Shown here in pieces: positions 45,515-56,319 of a DNA stretch of 64,000 nt; the first letter of the stretch is position 1; each line of letters begins with the position of its first letter. The stretch lies in NCBI GenBank assembly GCA_020161755.1, contig JAIUOS010000003.1, forward strand, positions 124,001 to 188,000. The letters run 5' to 3'. Source of the DNA: Actinomycetota bacterium. GTDB lineage: Bacteria; Actinomycetota; Actinomycetes; Propionibacteriales; Propionibacteriaceae. Below the pieces are notes generated by a model. The model was not told the DNA's origin. It did no database searches and saw only the letters and a list, made by a program, of their open reading frames with translations. The position numbers and the translations under genes were made by a program.

Positions 45515-46020
45515 TTGTCCACCTCTGTTGTTGTGAGTACGGCCGGGACGGCCGCCCATTCCGCGACCCCTCCGGACGAGCCGTGCCCGCGTCCACCGCG
45601 GGAGCTCTCCGGAAGTTGGTCGAGCAGTTCGAAGTCGGCCTGCGCCACCCGCTGCACCACCAGCTGGGCGATCAGGTCGCCCCGCACCAGCCGCACCGGG
45701 TTGGTCGTGTCGGTGTTGAGCAGGCAGACCCGGATCTCGCCGCGGTAGCCGGCGTCCACCGTACCGGGGGCGTTCACGATGGTGAGGCCGGAGCGTGCCG
45801 CCAGGCCCGAACGCGGGTGCACGAAGCCGGCCCAGCCCTCGGGAAGCGCGATCGCGATGCCGGTGCCGACGAGCCGACGCTCACCCGGGGCGAGCTCGCA
45901 GTCCTCGGCGATGGCCAGGTCGGCTCCCGCGTCGCCGGCGTGGGCGTACCGCGGCACGGGCATCCCCGGGTCGAGCCTGGCGAGGCCGACCCGGACCCGT
46001 TCCGGGGTGGCCGAAGTCAT
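45511..46020 (-). CDS. dut: dUTP diphosphatase
   Basis: The trimeric dUTPase hydrolyses dUTP to dUMP, keeping uracil out of DNA and feeding dTMP synthesis. The 169-aa protein shows the five motifs: [44 protein letters not shown] and the glycine-rich C-terminal [11 protein letters not shown] that closes over the active site. Its stop overlaps the DUF3710 start. The length fits. Confidence 0.95.
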   Translation of the reverse strand: MTSATPERVRVGLARLDPGMPVPRYAHAGDAGADLAIAEDCELAPGERRLVGTGIAIALPEGWAGFVHPRSGLAARSGLTIVNAPGTVDAGYRGEIRVCLLNTDTTNPVRLVRGDLIAQLVVQRVAQADFELLDQLPESSRGGRGHGSSGGVAEWAAVPAVLTTTEVDK

Positions 46021-46045
46021 TGCGGCAGTCTAGCCGGGGCGAAGC

Positions 46046-46501
46046 TCACGTCCGGGACGGCGAGATGGCGTGCGCGATGGCCGCCGCCAGCTCCGCGGGA
46101 TGCCTGCTCGACACCAGCCAGTAGGGGTGCGGGTCGTCCGGGTCGTCGAGGGTCACCTCGACCGAGCCGGGGACGAACGCCCGCATCACCAGCCACGCGG
46201 CATGGTCGGCCTCCGGCCCCAGGCGCCGGCGGGTGGCCGCCTTGTCGAGGGCCTGCACGTCCGCCACCCAGGGCCACTCCAGCAGCGCGTCGCCGGCGTG
46301 CAGGCCGTCGGCGTCCACGACGATCAGGACGCGTCCGTACCACAGCAGGGCGCCGGCGACACCGGCGGCGGTCACCACGCCGGCCACGACCGCGACCCAC
46401 GGCCCGGCGTAGAAGCCGACGGCCGTGACGAAGGTCAGCGAGAAGAACATGCCGATGACCCACCAGGCGGGCGGAACGGAGAGTCTCTCGCGGTAGTTCA
46501 T
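46046..46501 (-). CDS. DUF3093 membrane protein
   Basis: The 151-aa protein begins MNYRERLSVPPAWWVIGMFF, the hallmark of DUF3093. It has two membrane helices (about 12-55) and a cytoplasmic domain resembling a PH-like fold (LIVVDADGLHAGDALLEWPW). The function is unknown. It lies 25 nt upstream of dut, reading the same way, a conserved actinobacterial neighbourhood, and is divergent from the DUF4235 gene. Confidence 0.88.
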   Translation of the reverse strand: MNYRERLSVPPAWWVIGMFFSLTFVTAVGFYAGPWVAVVAGVVTAAGVAGALLWYGRVLIVVDADGLHAGDALLEWPWVADVQALDKAATRRRLGPEADHAAWLVMRAFVPGSVEVTLDDPDDPHPYWLVSSRHPAELAAAIAHAISPSRT

Positions 46502-46546
46502 TGATCCAAGCTAGCGGTGCTTGGCAGGATGACCGCAGGAGGACAT

Positions 46547-46840
46547 GTGAATACGTCGCAGAAGCTGCTCTGGAACATCTATGCCGGCCTGGTCGGTGCC
46601 GCCACCACGGTGCTCGCCGCGAAGGCGGTCAACGCCGCGTGGGAGTTGGCGACCGGCGACGCCCCGCCCGAGCCGAACGACCCGGACGTGCCGCTGCGCC
46701 GCGCGCTGACCTGGGCGATCGCCAGCGGGATTGGGATCGGCCTGTCGCAGCTGTTGGTCAACCGTTTCGCCGCCGACCAGTGGACGAAGGTGATGGGCAC
46801 CCCCGCCCCCAGCTTCAACAAGACCACCCTGAAGATCTGA
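46547..46840 (+). CDS. DUF4235 membrane protein
   Basis: The 97-aa protein has two membrane helices (IYAGLVGAATTVLAAKAVNA and ALTWAIASGIGIGLSQLLVN) separated by a short acidic loop, and the order matches DUF4235. The function is unknown. GTG 46547 is chosen since GCAGGAGG lies just upstream; an earlier in-frame start at 46517 lacks one. Its stop touches the GGGGACGGTTCC palindrome copy B. Confidence 0.82.
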   Translation: MNTSQKLLWNIYAGLVGAATTVLAAKAVNAAWELATGDAPPEPNDPDVPLRRALTWAIASGIGIGLSQLLVNRFAADQWTKVMGTPAPSFNKTTLKI

Positions 46841-46841
46841 C

Positions 46842-46914
46842 CGAACAGGGGACGGTTCCCTTCTCGCCCATCGCGCGGGCGCGGGTGGGCGGGAAGGGAA
46901 CCGTCCCCTGTTCG
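46842..46914. repeat. GGGGACGGTTCC inverted repeat, copy B
   Basis: Two 28-nt arms (46842-46869 and 46887-46914) are complementary at 27 of 28 positions around a 17-nt loop. It occupies most of the convergent gap between the DUF4235 gene and the DUF4193 gene, where it can serve as a two-way terminator. It shares 19 of 21 and 16 of 16 flanking/arm bases with copy A at 16311-16385. Confidence 0.8.
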
Positions 46915-46933
46915 TTCGGGGGACCGGACCGGC

Positions 46934-47230
46934 TCAGCCGGCGCAGTCCACGCAGTAGATGAGGCCGTTGCGGACCTCGGCGATCTGGCTGCGGTGCTTC
47001 ACCAGGAAGCAACTGGCACAGGTGAACTCGTCGGCCTGCCGGGGCAGGACCCGGACGGTCAGCTCCTCATGGGACAGGTCGGCCCCGGGCAGCTCGAAAG
47101 TCTCGGCTGCCTCAACCTCGTCCTCGTCGACCTTTCCGGAGTTCTTGTCGTTCCGTCGGGTCTTGAGCTCCTCGATCGAGTCTTCGCTCTCTTCGTCTGT
47201 CTTGCGAGGGGCGTCGTAATCGGTCGCCAT
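46934..47230 (-). CDS. DUF4193 zinc-ribbon protein
   Basis: The 98-aa protein has an acidic, charged N-terminal half (KTDEESEDSIEELKTR) and a C-terminal zinc ribbon formed by TCASCFLVKHRSQ and IYCVDCAG. This is the actinobacterial DUF4193 family, found near dut and sepH in many genomes. The function is unknown. The 203-nt gap to sepH (47231-47433) holds only the two divergent promoter regions and no gene that I can see. Confidence 0.9.
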   Translation of the reverse strand: MATDYDAPRKTDEESEDSIEELKTRRNDKNSGKVDEDEVEAAETFELPGADLSHEELTVRVLPRQADEFTCASCFLVKHRSQIAEVRNGLIYCVDCAG

Positions 47231-47433
47231 GACTGGGTATCCATCTCCGTTCCGCGGTGCCCGCGTAGTGGCGGTTCCTTCTAGGGCATCTGGTGCGAGG
47301 AAGTCATATCACATCCGGGCACCGTTTCCGTCCTTCCGCCGGATCGGGACCGCTGGCAACGCGGCCCTGCCGACAACCGGTTGGGGGGTCGGCTTGGTAG
47401 GTTACCCGTAGACACGAAAGCGGAAGTGAGGCG

Positions 47434-48510
47434 ATGACTCACCGAGACCGGGCAGCCAGTGGCCGGGACGCGGTGCGCCAGCAGCCACCGGCCACCACCC
47501 TGGAGATCTACATGGACAGCGCGCTGACCCCCCGGGAGATCCAGGCACGCATCCGTGCCGGCGAAACCATCGAGGACGTGGCCCGGGCGGCCGGCATGGG
47601 CGTCGACTGGGTCGAGCCCTTCGCCGCCCCGGTGGTGGCCGAGCGCGAGTTCGTCGCCGGTCAGGCGCAGTCGCACCCCGTCCGTCGTGGTTCGGAGACG
47701 ATCGCGCACCGCACGCTGGGCGAGGTGGTGGCCGACCGGCTGGCCTCGCGCCGGGTCGACACCGACACCGTGGTGTGGGACGCCTGGAAGCTCGAGGGAC
47801 GCCGGTGGGCGATCCGCGTCGACTACGACTCCGGCAAGGCGCACCGCGAGGCCCGCTTCGTCTACGACGCCGGCAGCCGCTTCTCGATCGCCGAGAACGA
47901 CGACGCCCGCTGGCTGCTGGGCCTGCACTCGGCGTCCCACGGTCCGCAACCCGGACGCCGCCGCCGCGAGGACGACGCCGAGCCGACCGTCGACCTGAAC
48001 GACGACCTGGCCCTGGTGCGGGTGGTGCAACCGCGCGTCGACGAGCCGCAGGACCCCGACGACACCGCGCCCCTGGACGAACTGGACGGCGAGACCGACG
48101 ACGCCTACGCCGAGGGCGAGCTGGCCGAGGTGGACGGGCTGTACGACATCGTCCCGTCCGCCGATTCCGGCCTCGACGTGCTCTACGACATGCTGTCGAG
48201 CTTCGATGAGGACTCGGTGCAGATCTACGCCGGGCTGATCCGTCCGGCGTCCGCGCCGGTCGCGCGTCCGGTGCTCGACGAGCCGGTGGCCGACGAACCC
48301 GACGACGAGCTCGAGGAGGACGAGCCCGCGGACGTGGCTGTCGAGCCGGAGGTCACCGAACCGGAGATCACCGAGCCCGAGCAGCCGGCCCTGGTCGAGT
48401 CCGAGCCCGCCGAAGAGGCCGCCCCGGCCAAGTCGAAGCGCAAGAGGGCGTCCGTGCCGAGCTGGGACGAGATCATGTTCGGCTCCCCGAAGGGCCCGAA
48501 CAAGCGCTGA
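47434..48510 (+). CDS. sepH: septation protein SepH (DUF3071)
   Basis: The 358-aa protein has a conserved N-terminal DUF3071 region (about 22-160). It includes a helix-turn-helix-like segment (PREIQARIRAGETIEDVARA, WVEPFAAPVVAERE) and WDAWKLEGRRWAIRVDY, ARFVYDAGSRFS. A long acidic, disordered middle follows, ending in a short basic C-terminus (KRKRASVPSWDEIMFGSPKG). SepH in Streptomyces and mycobacteria binds and stimulates assembly of FtsZ. The motif SWDEIMFG at the C-terminus is typical. ATG 47434 follows GTGAGG. Confidence 0.92.
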   Translation: MTHRDRAASGRDAVRQQPPATTLEIYMDSALTPREIQARIRAGETIEDVARAAGMGVDWVEPFAAPVVAEREFVAGQAQSHPVRRGSETIAHRTLGEVVADRLASRRVDTDTVVWDAWKLEGRRWAIRVDYDSGKAHREARFVYDAGSRFSIAENDDARWLLGLHSASHGPQPGRRRREDDAEPTVDLNDDLALVRVVQPRVDEPQDPDDTAPLDELDGETDDAYAEGELAEVDGLYDIVPSADSGLDVLYDMLSSFDEDSVQIYAGLIRPASAPVARPVLDEPVADEPDDELEEDEPADVAVEPEVTEPEITEPEQPALVESEPAEEAAPAKSKRKRASVPSWDEIMFGSPKGPNKR

Positions 48511-48517
48511 GCACCGC

Positions 48518-49168
48518 TCAGGCGGGCTCGAACGGCAGCGGCTCGGGGCTGAGCGTCACGGCAGCCACCTGCGCGGTCACGCGGCGGCGGTGGTGGCGAC
48601 GGCACAGCACCTGGTAGGCGACCTCGGCCGAGTCGGTGTCCCCCACCACGACCTGCGAACCCTCGGTGACCATCACCCCGTCGACCGTGCGTGCGTTGTG
48701 CGTGGCCGGCTCGCCGCACCAGCACCGCGGACGCACCTGGAGCAGTTCCATCCGGTCGCAAAGTTCCACCAGGCGTTGGGACGCCGGGAACAGCTGGGTG
48801 CGGAAGTCGGTGAGGATGCCGAAGCAGAACACGTCGATCTGGAGCTCGTCGACGATGCGGGCGAGCTGGTCGATGTGCTCGCCGGTGTAGAACTGCGCCT
48901 CGTCGCACACCAGGAAGTCGATGCGGTGGCCGCCGGTCAGCTCGGCGACAACGTAGGACCAGAAGTCGAGTTCGGGCCCGACCTCGATCGCGGGTGCGGT
49001 CAGGCCGATCCGTGAGGTGATCTTCGACTCGCCGGACCGGTCGAGCATGGTGAACAGCCGGCCCTGCCGCCCCGCGCTGGTCTCGGTGTAGGCCACCTGC
49101 AACGCCAGGGTCGACTTGCCGCAGTCCATCGGCCCGGTGAAGAAGGTCAGTTCAGCCACGGGCGTCAT
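48518..49168 (-). CDS. tdk: thymidine kinase
   Basis: The 216-aa type II thymidine kinase for thymidine salvage has P-loop GPMDCGKST at residues 12-20, DEAQF in the Walker B/lid region and the zinc site built by CWCGEPATHN and VLCRRHHRRR. The lasso segment LCDRMELL is also present. The start is ATG 49168. It stands between sepH (convergent, 7 nt) and a small divergent unknown gene. Confidence 0.94.
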   Translation of the reverse strand: MTPVAELTFFTGPMDCGKSTLALQVAYTETSAGRQGRLFTMLDRSGESKITSRIGLTAPAIEVGPELDFWSYVVAELTGGHRIDFLVCDEAQFYTGEHIDQLARIVDELQIDVFCFGILTDFRTQLFPASQRLVELCDRMELLQVRPRCWCGEPATHNARTVDGVMVTEGSQVVVGDTDSAEVAYQVLCRRHHRRRVTAQVAAVTLSPEPLPFEPA

Positions 49169-49235
49169 TGTGTCCCACCTCATCGGGGTACACCTACTTC
49201 TTCCGACTCCGGGGTGCCCGAACGAGAATGAACCG

Positions 49236-49535
49236 ATGAGCACCGCTGACGAGACCCCGGTCGAGGTGACCGCACTGGCCCTGAACCTGGCCGTCCCCCC
49301 GGAACTGCGCTGGCGGGAGGACCGGCGCGGAGAGACGTTCGAGTTGAGCACCATCAACGTGCGGCTCCTCCCCGACGGCCACCTCGCGGCCCGCGCGTAC
49401 GGCCGTCCGGTCGCCGGCGGCCGTCCCGGCTACGTGGCATTCCGGGTGCCGGACGAGCCCCGGCTCAGGGCCCTGGTCGCCGCGGCCGCCGACCGTGCGG
49501 GCGCCCTGTGGGCCGCCCATCAGGGCTTGGCGTAG
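49236..49535 (+). CDS. small unknown protein, 99 aa
   Basis: A soluble protein without recognisable motifs. The middle (LRWREDRRGETFELSTINVR, RLLPDGHLAARAYGRPV, YVAFRVPDEPRLRALV) suggests a small alpha/beta domain. Codon use and third-position GC match the neighbours. ATG 49236 is the start, with GAACGAGAATG upstream. Its last 16 bases overlap the 3' end of the convergent trmL gene. Confidence 0.55.
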   Translation: MSTADETPVEVTALALNLAVPPELRWREDRRGETFELSTINVRLLPDGHLAARAYGRPVAGGRPGYVAFRVPDEPRLRALVAAAADRAGALWAAHQGLA

Positions 49536-50020
49536 CTCCCCGCCCCGGCGCCGGGGTGCCCGAGTTGGCGCCAGGCCTCGTAGACCGCGATGGCCGCAGC
49601 GTTGGCCAGGTTGAGCGAACGCATCCCGGCCCGCATCGGGATCCGGACGGACGCGGTCACGCGCGGGTCGGCCAGCACGGCGGCGTCCAGACCGGTGGGT
49701 TCGGGGCCGAACAGCAGCACGTCGCCCGGTTCGTACGCGACCTCGGTGTAGGGCAGCCCGGCGTGCGCGGTGAACGCGAACACCCGCGCGGGCAGCAACG
49801 CGGCGTAGGCGTCCTCCAGCGAATCGTGGACGTACGTGGCCGCCTTGTCCCGGTAGTCGACGCCGGCGCGGCGGAGCTTCGCGTCGTCGAGGTCGAACCC
49901 GAGCGGACGGGCCAGGTGCAGCTCGGCGCCGGTCACGGCCGCCAGGCGCATGGTCGCCCCGGTGTTGTTCGGGATCCGCGGCGAGCAGAACAGGATCCGC
50001 AGCGGCGGCGTGGTCGTCAC
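49520..50020 (-). CDS. trmL: tRNA (cytidine/uridine-34-2'-O)-methyltransferase, TrmL-type SPOUT
   Basis: The 166-aa protein shows the knotted SPOUT motifs: ILFCSPRIPNNTGATMRLA at the N-terminus, VLLFGPEPTGLD in the middle and IPMRAGMRSLNLANAAAIAV at the C-terminus. This matches TrmL, which methylates the wobble ribose of certain leucine tRNAs. GTG 50020 is chosen: similarity starts there and the preceding gene stops 4 nt before. A TTG at 50056 is in frame but unlikely. Confidence 0.9.
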   Translation of the reverse strand: MTTTPPLRILFCSPRIPNNTGATMRLAAVTGAELHLARPLGFDLDDAKLRRAGVDYRDKAATYVHDSLEDAYAALLPARVFAFTAHAGLPYTEVAYEPGDVLLFGPEPTGLDAAVLADPRVTASVRIPMRAGMRSLNLANAAAIAVYEAWRQLGHPGAGAGSYAKP

Positions 50021-50024
50021 CGGG

Positions 50025-50948
50025 TCACTCTGCGCCGGAGGGCCAGTCGAGGGCAAACCGGCTGGTGAACTCCCGGGGCGTGCCGTCCACCGGGTCGGTG
50101 AAGGCCAGGCTGCGGGCGACCAGCGCGAGCGGGGTCGAGAAGTCGTCGGCGGCCACGTCCCGCACCACCGGGTAGAGCGGGTCGCCCAGGATCGGCAGCC
50201 CCAGCCCGGCCAGGTGCACGCGCAGCTGGTGGGTGCGTCCGGTGACCGGGGTGAGCCGGTAGCGGGCGTACCGGCCGCGCTGCTCGACCAGCTCCAGGAG
50301 GGTCTCGGCGTTCGGCTCCCCCGCCACCACCTCGGCCTGCAGGTGGCCCCGCCGCTTCTCGATGCGGTTGCGCACCCGCAGCGGAAACGCGAGGCCCGGG
50401 TCGAACCCGGCCAGCGCCTCGTAGGTCTTGTGCGCCGCGCGCTCCTGGAACACCCCGGCGTAGGCGGCCCGGTGGGCCGGGTCGGCGGTGAGCACCAGCA
50501 CCCCGGCGGTCAGCCGGTCGAGCCGGTGCGCGGGGGCGAGGGCGGGCAGGCCCAGGGACGCGCGCAGCCGCACCAGCACGGTCTGCGTGACGTGCGTGCC
50601 GCGCGGCGTGGTGGCGAGGAAGTGCGGCTTGTCGACCACCACGATGCGCTCGTCGGCGTGCAGCACCTCGATCTCGAACGGGACGACCGGTTCGGCCACC
50701 AGCTGCCGGTGGAACCACAGGAAGGTGTGCGGCCGGTAGGGCTCGGCGCCCGTCCACGGGCGTCCGTCCCGGTCCACGAACGCGCCGTCGGCCAGCATCT
50801 GCTCGACCGGCACCACCGCCGGGAACCGGTCCAGCAGGAAGTCGCGCATCGTCGCCCACGGCGGCTCGGCGTCCGGGTCGCGGTCGGGGGTGCGGACGCG
50901 GGCCGCGTCCAGCCCGTCCCGCGGGGGCAGCGGCGACCTGGGCGGCAC
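50025..50948 (-). CDS. RluA-family RNA pseudouridine synthase
   Basis: The 307-aa protein has the catalytic aspartate motif APAHRLDRLTAGVLVLT, preceded by VVDKPHFLATTPRG and followed by YRLTPVTGRTHQLRVHLAGL. This defines the RluA/RluC/TruC family. No S4 domain is evident at the N-terminus. The rRNA or tRNA target is unknown. It lies 4 nt after the phosphodiesterase gene and 4 nt before trmL, so the run is one operon. Confidence 0.9.
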   Translation of the reverse strand: MPPRSPLPPRDGLDAARVRTPDRDPDAEPPWATMRDFLLDRFPAVVPVEQMLADGAFVDRDGRPWTGAEPYRPHTFLWFHRQLVAEPVVPFEIEVLHADERIVVVDKPHFLATTPRGTHVTQTVLVRLRASLGLPALAPAHRLDRLTAGVLVLTADPAHRAAYAGVFQERAAHKTYEALAGFDPGLAFPLRVRNRIEKRRGHLQAEVVAGEPNAETLLELVEQRGRYARYRLTPVTGRTHQLRVHLAGLGLPILGDPLYPVVRDVAADDFSTPLALVARSLAFTDPVDGTPREFTSRFALDWPSGAE

Positions 50949-50952
50949 GGGC

Positions 50953-52065
50953 TCAGGCCTGGAGCAGCGGGACGGTCATCTCGGCCGGGGTGAGCGACCC
51001 GTGCATGCCGACCAGCGTGAGCTCGCGCGCGAGCTTGCGGCTCAGCACCGCGCCGTCGTCGGCCATCGCGACCAGCACGTCGCCGAACCGGCCGGCCAGG
51101 CGGGGCGCCACGTCGCCGAACCAGCCCTCGGCGATGGCCTCCTCCCGGGTCCGCACCCAGGCCCGGTCGCCGAGCAGGTCGCGCCACCGGTCCGCCACCA
51201 CCTCGGGGTTGCGCGCCATCAGCTGGCGCAGGCGGCCCTCGCCCGCGAACGCGTAGACCCCCGCCATCAGGCCGGGCACGTCCTCGACGATCACCCGGCT
51301 GCCGTGCGGCACGTTCACCATGCCGTGGTCGCCGGTGATCACCAGCCGCACGTCGCCGGGCAGCTCGTCCCGCAGCCGCGCGACCAGCGCGTCGATCGCG
51401 GCCAGTTCGCGCAGCCACGCCGGCGAGCCGAGGCCGTGCTCGTGGCCGGCGTGGTCGAGCTGACGCTCGTAGAAGTAGCCGACCGTCCGCTCCCCCGCCG
51501 TGGTGGCCTGGATCGCCAGCGCGACCCGACGGTCGCGGTCGGACTCGTCGGTCACCGGCAGGAAGGACGGCCCGCGCAGCGCGGCCGTGGTGAGGCCGCT
51601 GCCGGCGAAGTGCGCGGGCGCGATCGCCGCCGTCCGGACGCCGGCCCGCTCGAGCCGTTCGAAGTAGGTCAGCTGGGGCTGCACGTCCAGTCCGTCGATC
51701 GAGGCCGGCCACCGCAGCGTCTGCAGCACGTGGTGCGACGGCGGGTACCAGAACGAGTAGCCCGCGATGCCGTGGCGGCCCGGCACCAGGCCGGTGCCGA
51801 GGCTGGAGATCGAGGTCGCGGTCGTGCTCGGGACGCCGGACGTGATGCCCCGCCCGTCGATCGAGGCCAGGAACGGCGCCTGCTCCGCGTACTCGGCGAG
51901 CTGCAGCGCCCCCAGCCCGTCCACCAGCACCACCAGGTAGCGGTCGGACGCCGCGACGCCCAGCACGTCGGTCGCACCCGGCACACCGAGGTGGGCGCCG
52001 AGGCTCGGCAGCAGGTCGGCCAGCGTCGAGTGCCCGTACCGGGGCAGCAGCTGCTCGGGCGTCAC
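50953..52065 (-). CDS. alkaline-phosphatase-superfamily nucleotide pyrophosphatase/phosphodiesterase
   Basis: The 370-aa protein begins with the metal-binding strand VVLVDGLGALQLAEYAEQAP, has the nucleophile region GVPSTTATSISSLGTG (threonine) and ligands YFYERQLDHAGHEHG and ITGDHGMVNVP. These residues hold two zinc ions in type I phosphodiesterases. No signal peptide is seen, so it is likely cytoplasmic. The substrate is unknown. Its start overlaps the DUF5998 stop by four bases. Confidence 0.87.
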   Translation of the reverse strand: MTPEQLLPRYGHSTLADLLPSLGAHLGVPGATDVLGVAASDRYLVVLVDGLGALQLAEYAEQAPFLASIDGRGITSGVPSTTATSISSLGTGLVPGRHGIAGYSFWYPPSHHVLQTLRWPASIDGLDVQPQLTYFERLERAGVRTAAIAPAHFAGSGLTTAALRGPSFLPVTDESDRDRRVALAIQATTAGERTVGYFYERQLDHAGHEHGLGSPAWLRELAAIDALVARLRDELPGDVRLVITGDHGMVNVPHGSRVIVEDVPGLMAGVYAFAGEGRLRQLMARNPEVVADRWRDLLGDRAWVRTREEAIAEGWFGDVAPRLAGRFGDVLVAMADDGAVLSRKLARELTLVGMHGSLTPAEMTVPLLQA

Positions 52066-52658
52066 CCCCGGCTGCCGGTCGCCTGCTGGAGCGCGGTCGC
52101 GAACGACACCAGCTGGGAGACCTTGGCCTCACCGTCGCCGGCGGCGCTGATCCGCACCGTCAGGTCGTCCCCGGCCAGCGACCCGGTCAGGCCGTGGTCG
52201 GCCTCGCACTCGGGATCCGCGCAGTGGGCGGGCTCCAGGTCGATGCGGCGCATCGTGCCCCAGGAGATGGTCAGCCACGCCTCGGCGATCGTGGCGCGCC
52301 GGGAACCGTAGCGCTCGGGGTGCGACACCACCTGGCTGAGCGCCACCGAGTTCACCTCCTTCAGCGCCACCGACTCGGTGGTGGTCAGCGCCTGGTTGGG
52401 CTCCCCCGGGTTGTCGCCCTCGTCGGTGTGGCCCACGATCAGGCGGGACGGAGTGAGCACCAGCACCGACAGGTGCCGCTGGATCTCGTCGCGGTTGAAG
52501 GTGGCCTCGTGGTGCACCAGGTGCGCGACCGGTTCCTCGGTGCCGAGCGCGAGCGACACCGCATCCGCGACCAGTTCGGGGAAGTAGCCGCAGGCGTGGA
52601 TCTCCGCCCGCAGGCCCGGCGGCAGGTGCAGCGCAGGACGAGACGTCATGGCTGCCAT
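52062..52658 (-). CDS. DUF5998 protein
   Basis: The 198-aa actinobacterial protein carries GYFPELVADAVSLALGTEEP, HHEATFNRDEIQRHLSVLVL, IVGHTDEGD and HCADPECEADHGLTGS, matching DUF5998. The cysteine/histidine cluster near the C-terminus could bind metal. The function is unknown. It is always found, in my recollection, beside the phosphodiesterase gene that it overlaps here. Starts at ATG 52658 and 52649 are both possible. Confidence 0.82.
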   Translation of the reverse strand: MAAMTSRPALHLPPGLRAEIHACGYFPELVADAVSLALGTEEPVAHLVHHEATFNRDEIQRHLSVLVLTPSRLIVGHTDEGDNPGEPNQALTTTESVALKEVNSVALSQVVSHPERYGSRRATIAEAWLTISWGTMRRIDLEPAHCADPECEADHGLTGSLAGDDLTVRISAAGDGEAKVSQLVSFATALQQATGSRG

Positions 52659-52703
52659 CTTCCCACCAACGGTTGCCTCGCCCCCAATTCGGGCCGCGTC
52701 CCT

Positions 52704-52709
52704 TATGGT
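52704..52709 (+). promoter_or_regulatory. candidate leaderless promoter -10 (TATGGT-N8-GTG)
   Basis: TATGGT lies eight bases before GTG 52718 and there is no ribosome site between, consistent with a leaderless transcript for the App1-like gene. Pattern-based only. Confidence 0.38.
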
Positions 52710-52717
52710 GTGGACCC

Positions 52718-53752
52718 GTGAGCACCCGTCCCTTCATCGCCGCACGCGTCGAGGAGTTCCTCGACCGCCGGATCGAGGGGGTGCTGCGCGCGGTGGGTTG
52801 GCGCGAGAAGGTGATCTGCTACACCGGCTACGGCAGCAGCGAGAGCATCCGGGTGCTCGGACGCGTCGTGCTGGTGCCCAAGCGGGCCCGCAGCGGACTG
52901 GGCAAGGCCACCGAGGACCTGATCAAGCGCCGCGGCTTCCGCAACTTCGTCAGCGCGGCCTGCGTCCGCGCGACCGTGACGATCACCGTCGGCGAGCAGG
53001 TGGTCACGGTCACCACCGACCGCGGCGGCTACATCGACGAACGCATCCGCCACCACGGCCTGCCGGCGGGCTGGCAGCAGGTGAAGGTGCGGAGCCGCAC
53101 ATCCAAGGTGGCGCTGGCCGACGTCCACGTGGTGGCCGACGACACCACTTTCGGGGTGGTGTCCGACATCGACGACACGATCATCTCGACCTGGCTGCCC
53201 CGGCCGATGATCGCCGCCTGGAACTCGTTCATCCGCGACGAGTCGGCCCGCCAGTCCGTCCCCGGGATGGCCCGGATGTACACCAGCCTGCTCGCCGAGC
53301 ACCCCGGCGCACCGATCATCTACATCTCCACCGGCGCCTGGAACACCCACGGCTTCCTGTCCCGGTTCCTCAAGCGGCACGGCTACCCGGTCGGCGCGAT
53401 GCTGCTCACCGACTGGGGGCCCACCAACACCGGCTGGTTCCGTTCGGGCATGGCGCACAAGGGCGACACGCTGCTGCAGCTCACCCGCGACTTCCCGCAC
53501 ATCTCGTGGGTGCTCGTCGGGGACGACGGGCAGCACGACCCGGTGATCTACGCGAACTTCGCCCACGTCGCGCCCGACCGGGTACGGGCGATCGCGATCC
53601 GCCAGCTCACCCCGGCCGAGCAGGTGCTCGCCCACGGCACCACGACCGTGCTGCCGGAGGAGCAGGAGGCGGCCGCGGACACGCCCTGGGTGGTGGCGCC
53701 GGACGGACGCGGCCTGCTGGCGGGTCTCCGCGGCCTCGCCGACCCGCTGTGA
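52718..53752 (+). CDS. App1-like phosphatidate phosphatase (DUF2183)
   Basis: The 344-aa protein has a C-terminal HAD-like catalytic domain with VVSDIDDTIIST (D-x-D-x-T) at about residue 147, IIYISTGAWNTHGF, LTDWGPTNTGWFRSG and LVGDDGQHDPVIY, matching DUF2183. In yeast App1 this domain dephosphorylates phosphatidate. The N-terminal half (GYGSSESIRVLGRVVL) is a beta-rich partner domain usual in bacterial members. No signal peptide is seen. It is divergent from the DUF5998 gene. Confidence 0.85.
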   Translation: MSTRPFIAARVEEFLDRRIEGVLRAVGWREKVICYTGYGSSESIRVLGRVVLVPKRARSGLGKATEDLIKRRGFRNFVSAACVRATVTITVGEQVVTVTTDRGGYIDERIRHHGLPAGWQQVKVRSRTSKVALADVHVVADDTTFGVVSDIDDTIISTWLPRPMIAAWNSFIRDESARQSVPGMARMYTSLLAEHPGAPIIYISTGAWNTHGFLSRFLKRHGYPVGAMLLTDWGPTNTGWFRSGMAHKGDTLLQLTRDFPHISWVLVGDDGQHDPVIYANFAHVAPDRVRAIAIRQLTPAEQVLAHGTTTVLPEEQEAAADTPWVVAPDGRGLLAGLRGLADPL

Positions 53753-53788
53753 TTGACTGACGCGAGAACAAGGAGAGACCCAGCACTG

Positions 53789-56245
<2,457 letters not shown>

Positions 56246-56284
56246 TTCCGGCGCGTAGAGGGCGGCTCGCATCGTCGTGCTATT

Positions 56285-56307
56285 TTTTACATGTCATCAT
56301 GTGGAAA
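56285..56307. promoter_or_regulatory. dyad at the hemerythrin-gene promoter
   Basis: ACATG-TCAT-CATGT (56289-56302) is a 5-bp-arm dyad in an unusually AT-rich patch just after TATTTT (56281-56286), a possible -10. It could be an operator of a redox or NO-responsive regulator; no regulator is adjacent. Confidence 0.4.
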
Positions 56308-56319
56308 AGGGGTTCAGCG

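Noticed and set aside
56299-56319. ATG 56299 as the hemerythrin start
   Set aside because: It lies inside the dyad and has no ribosome site. GTG 56320 has AAGGGG at usable spacing.
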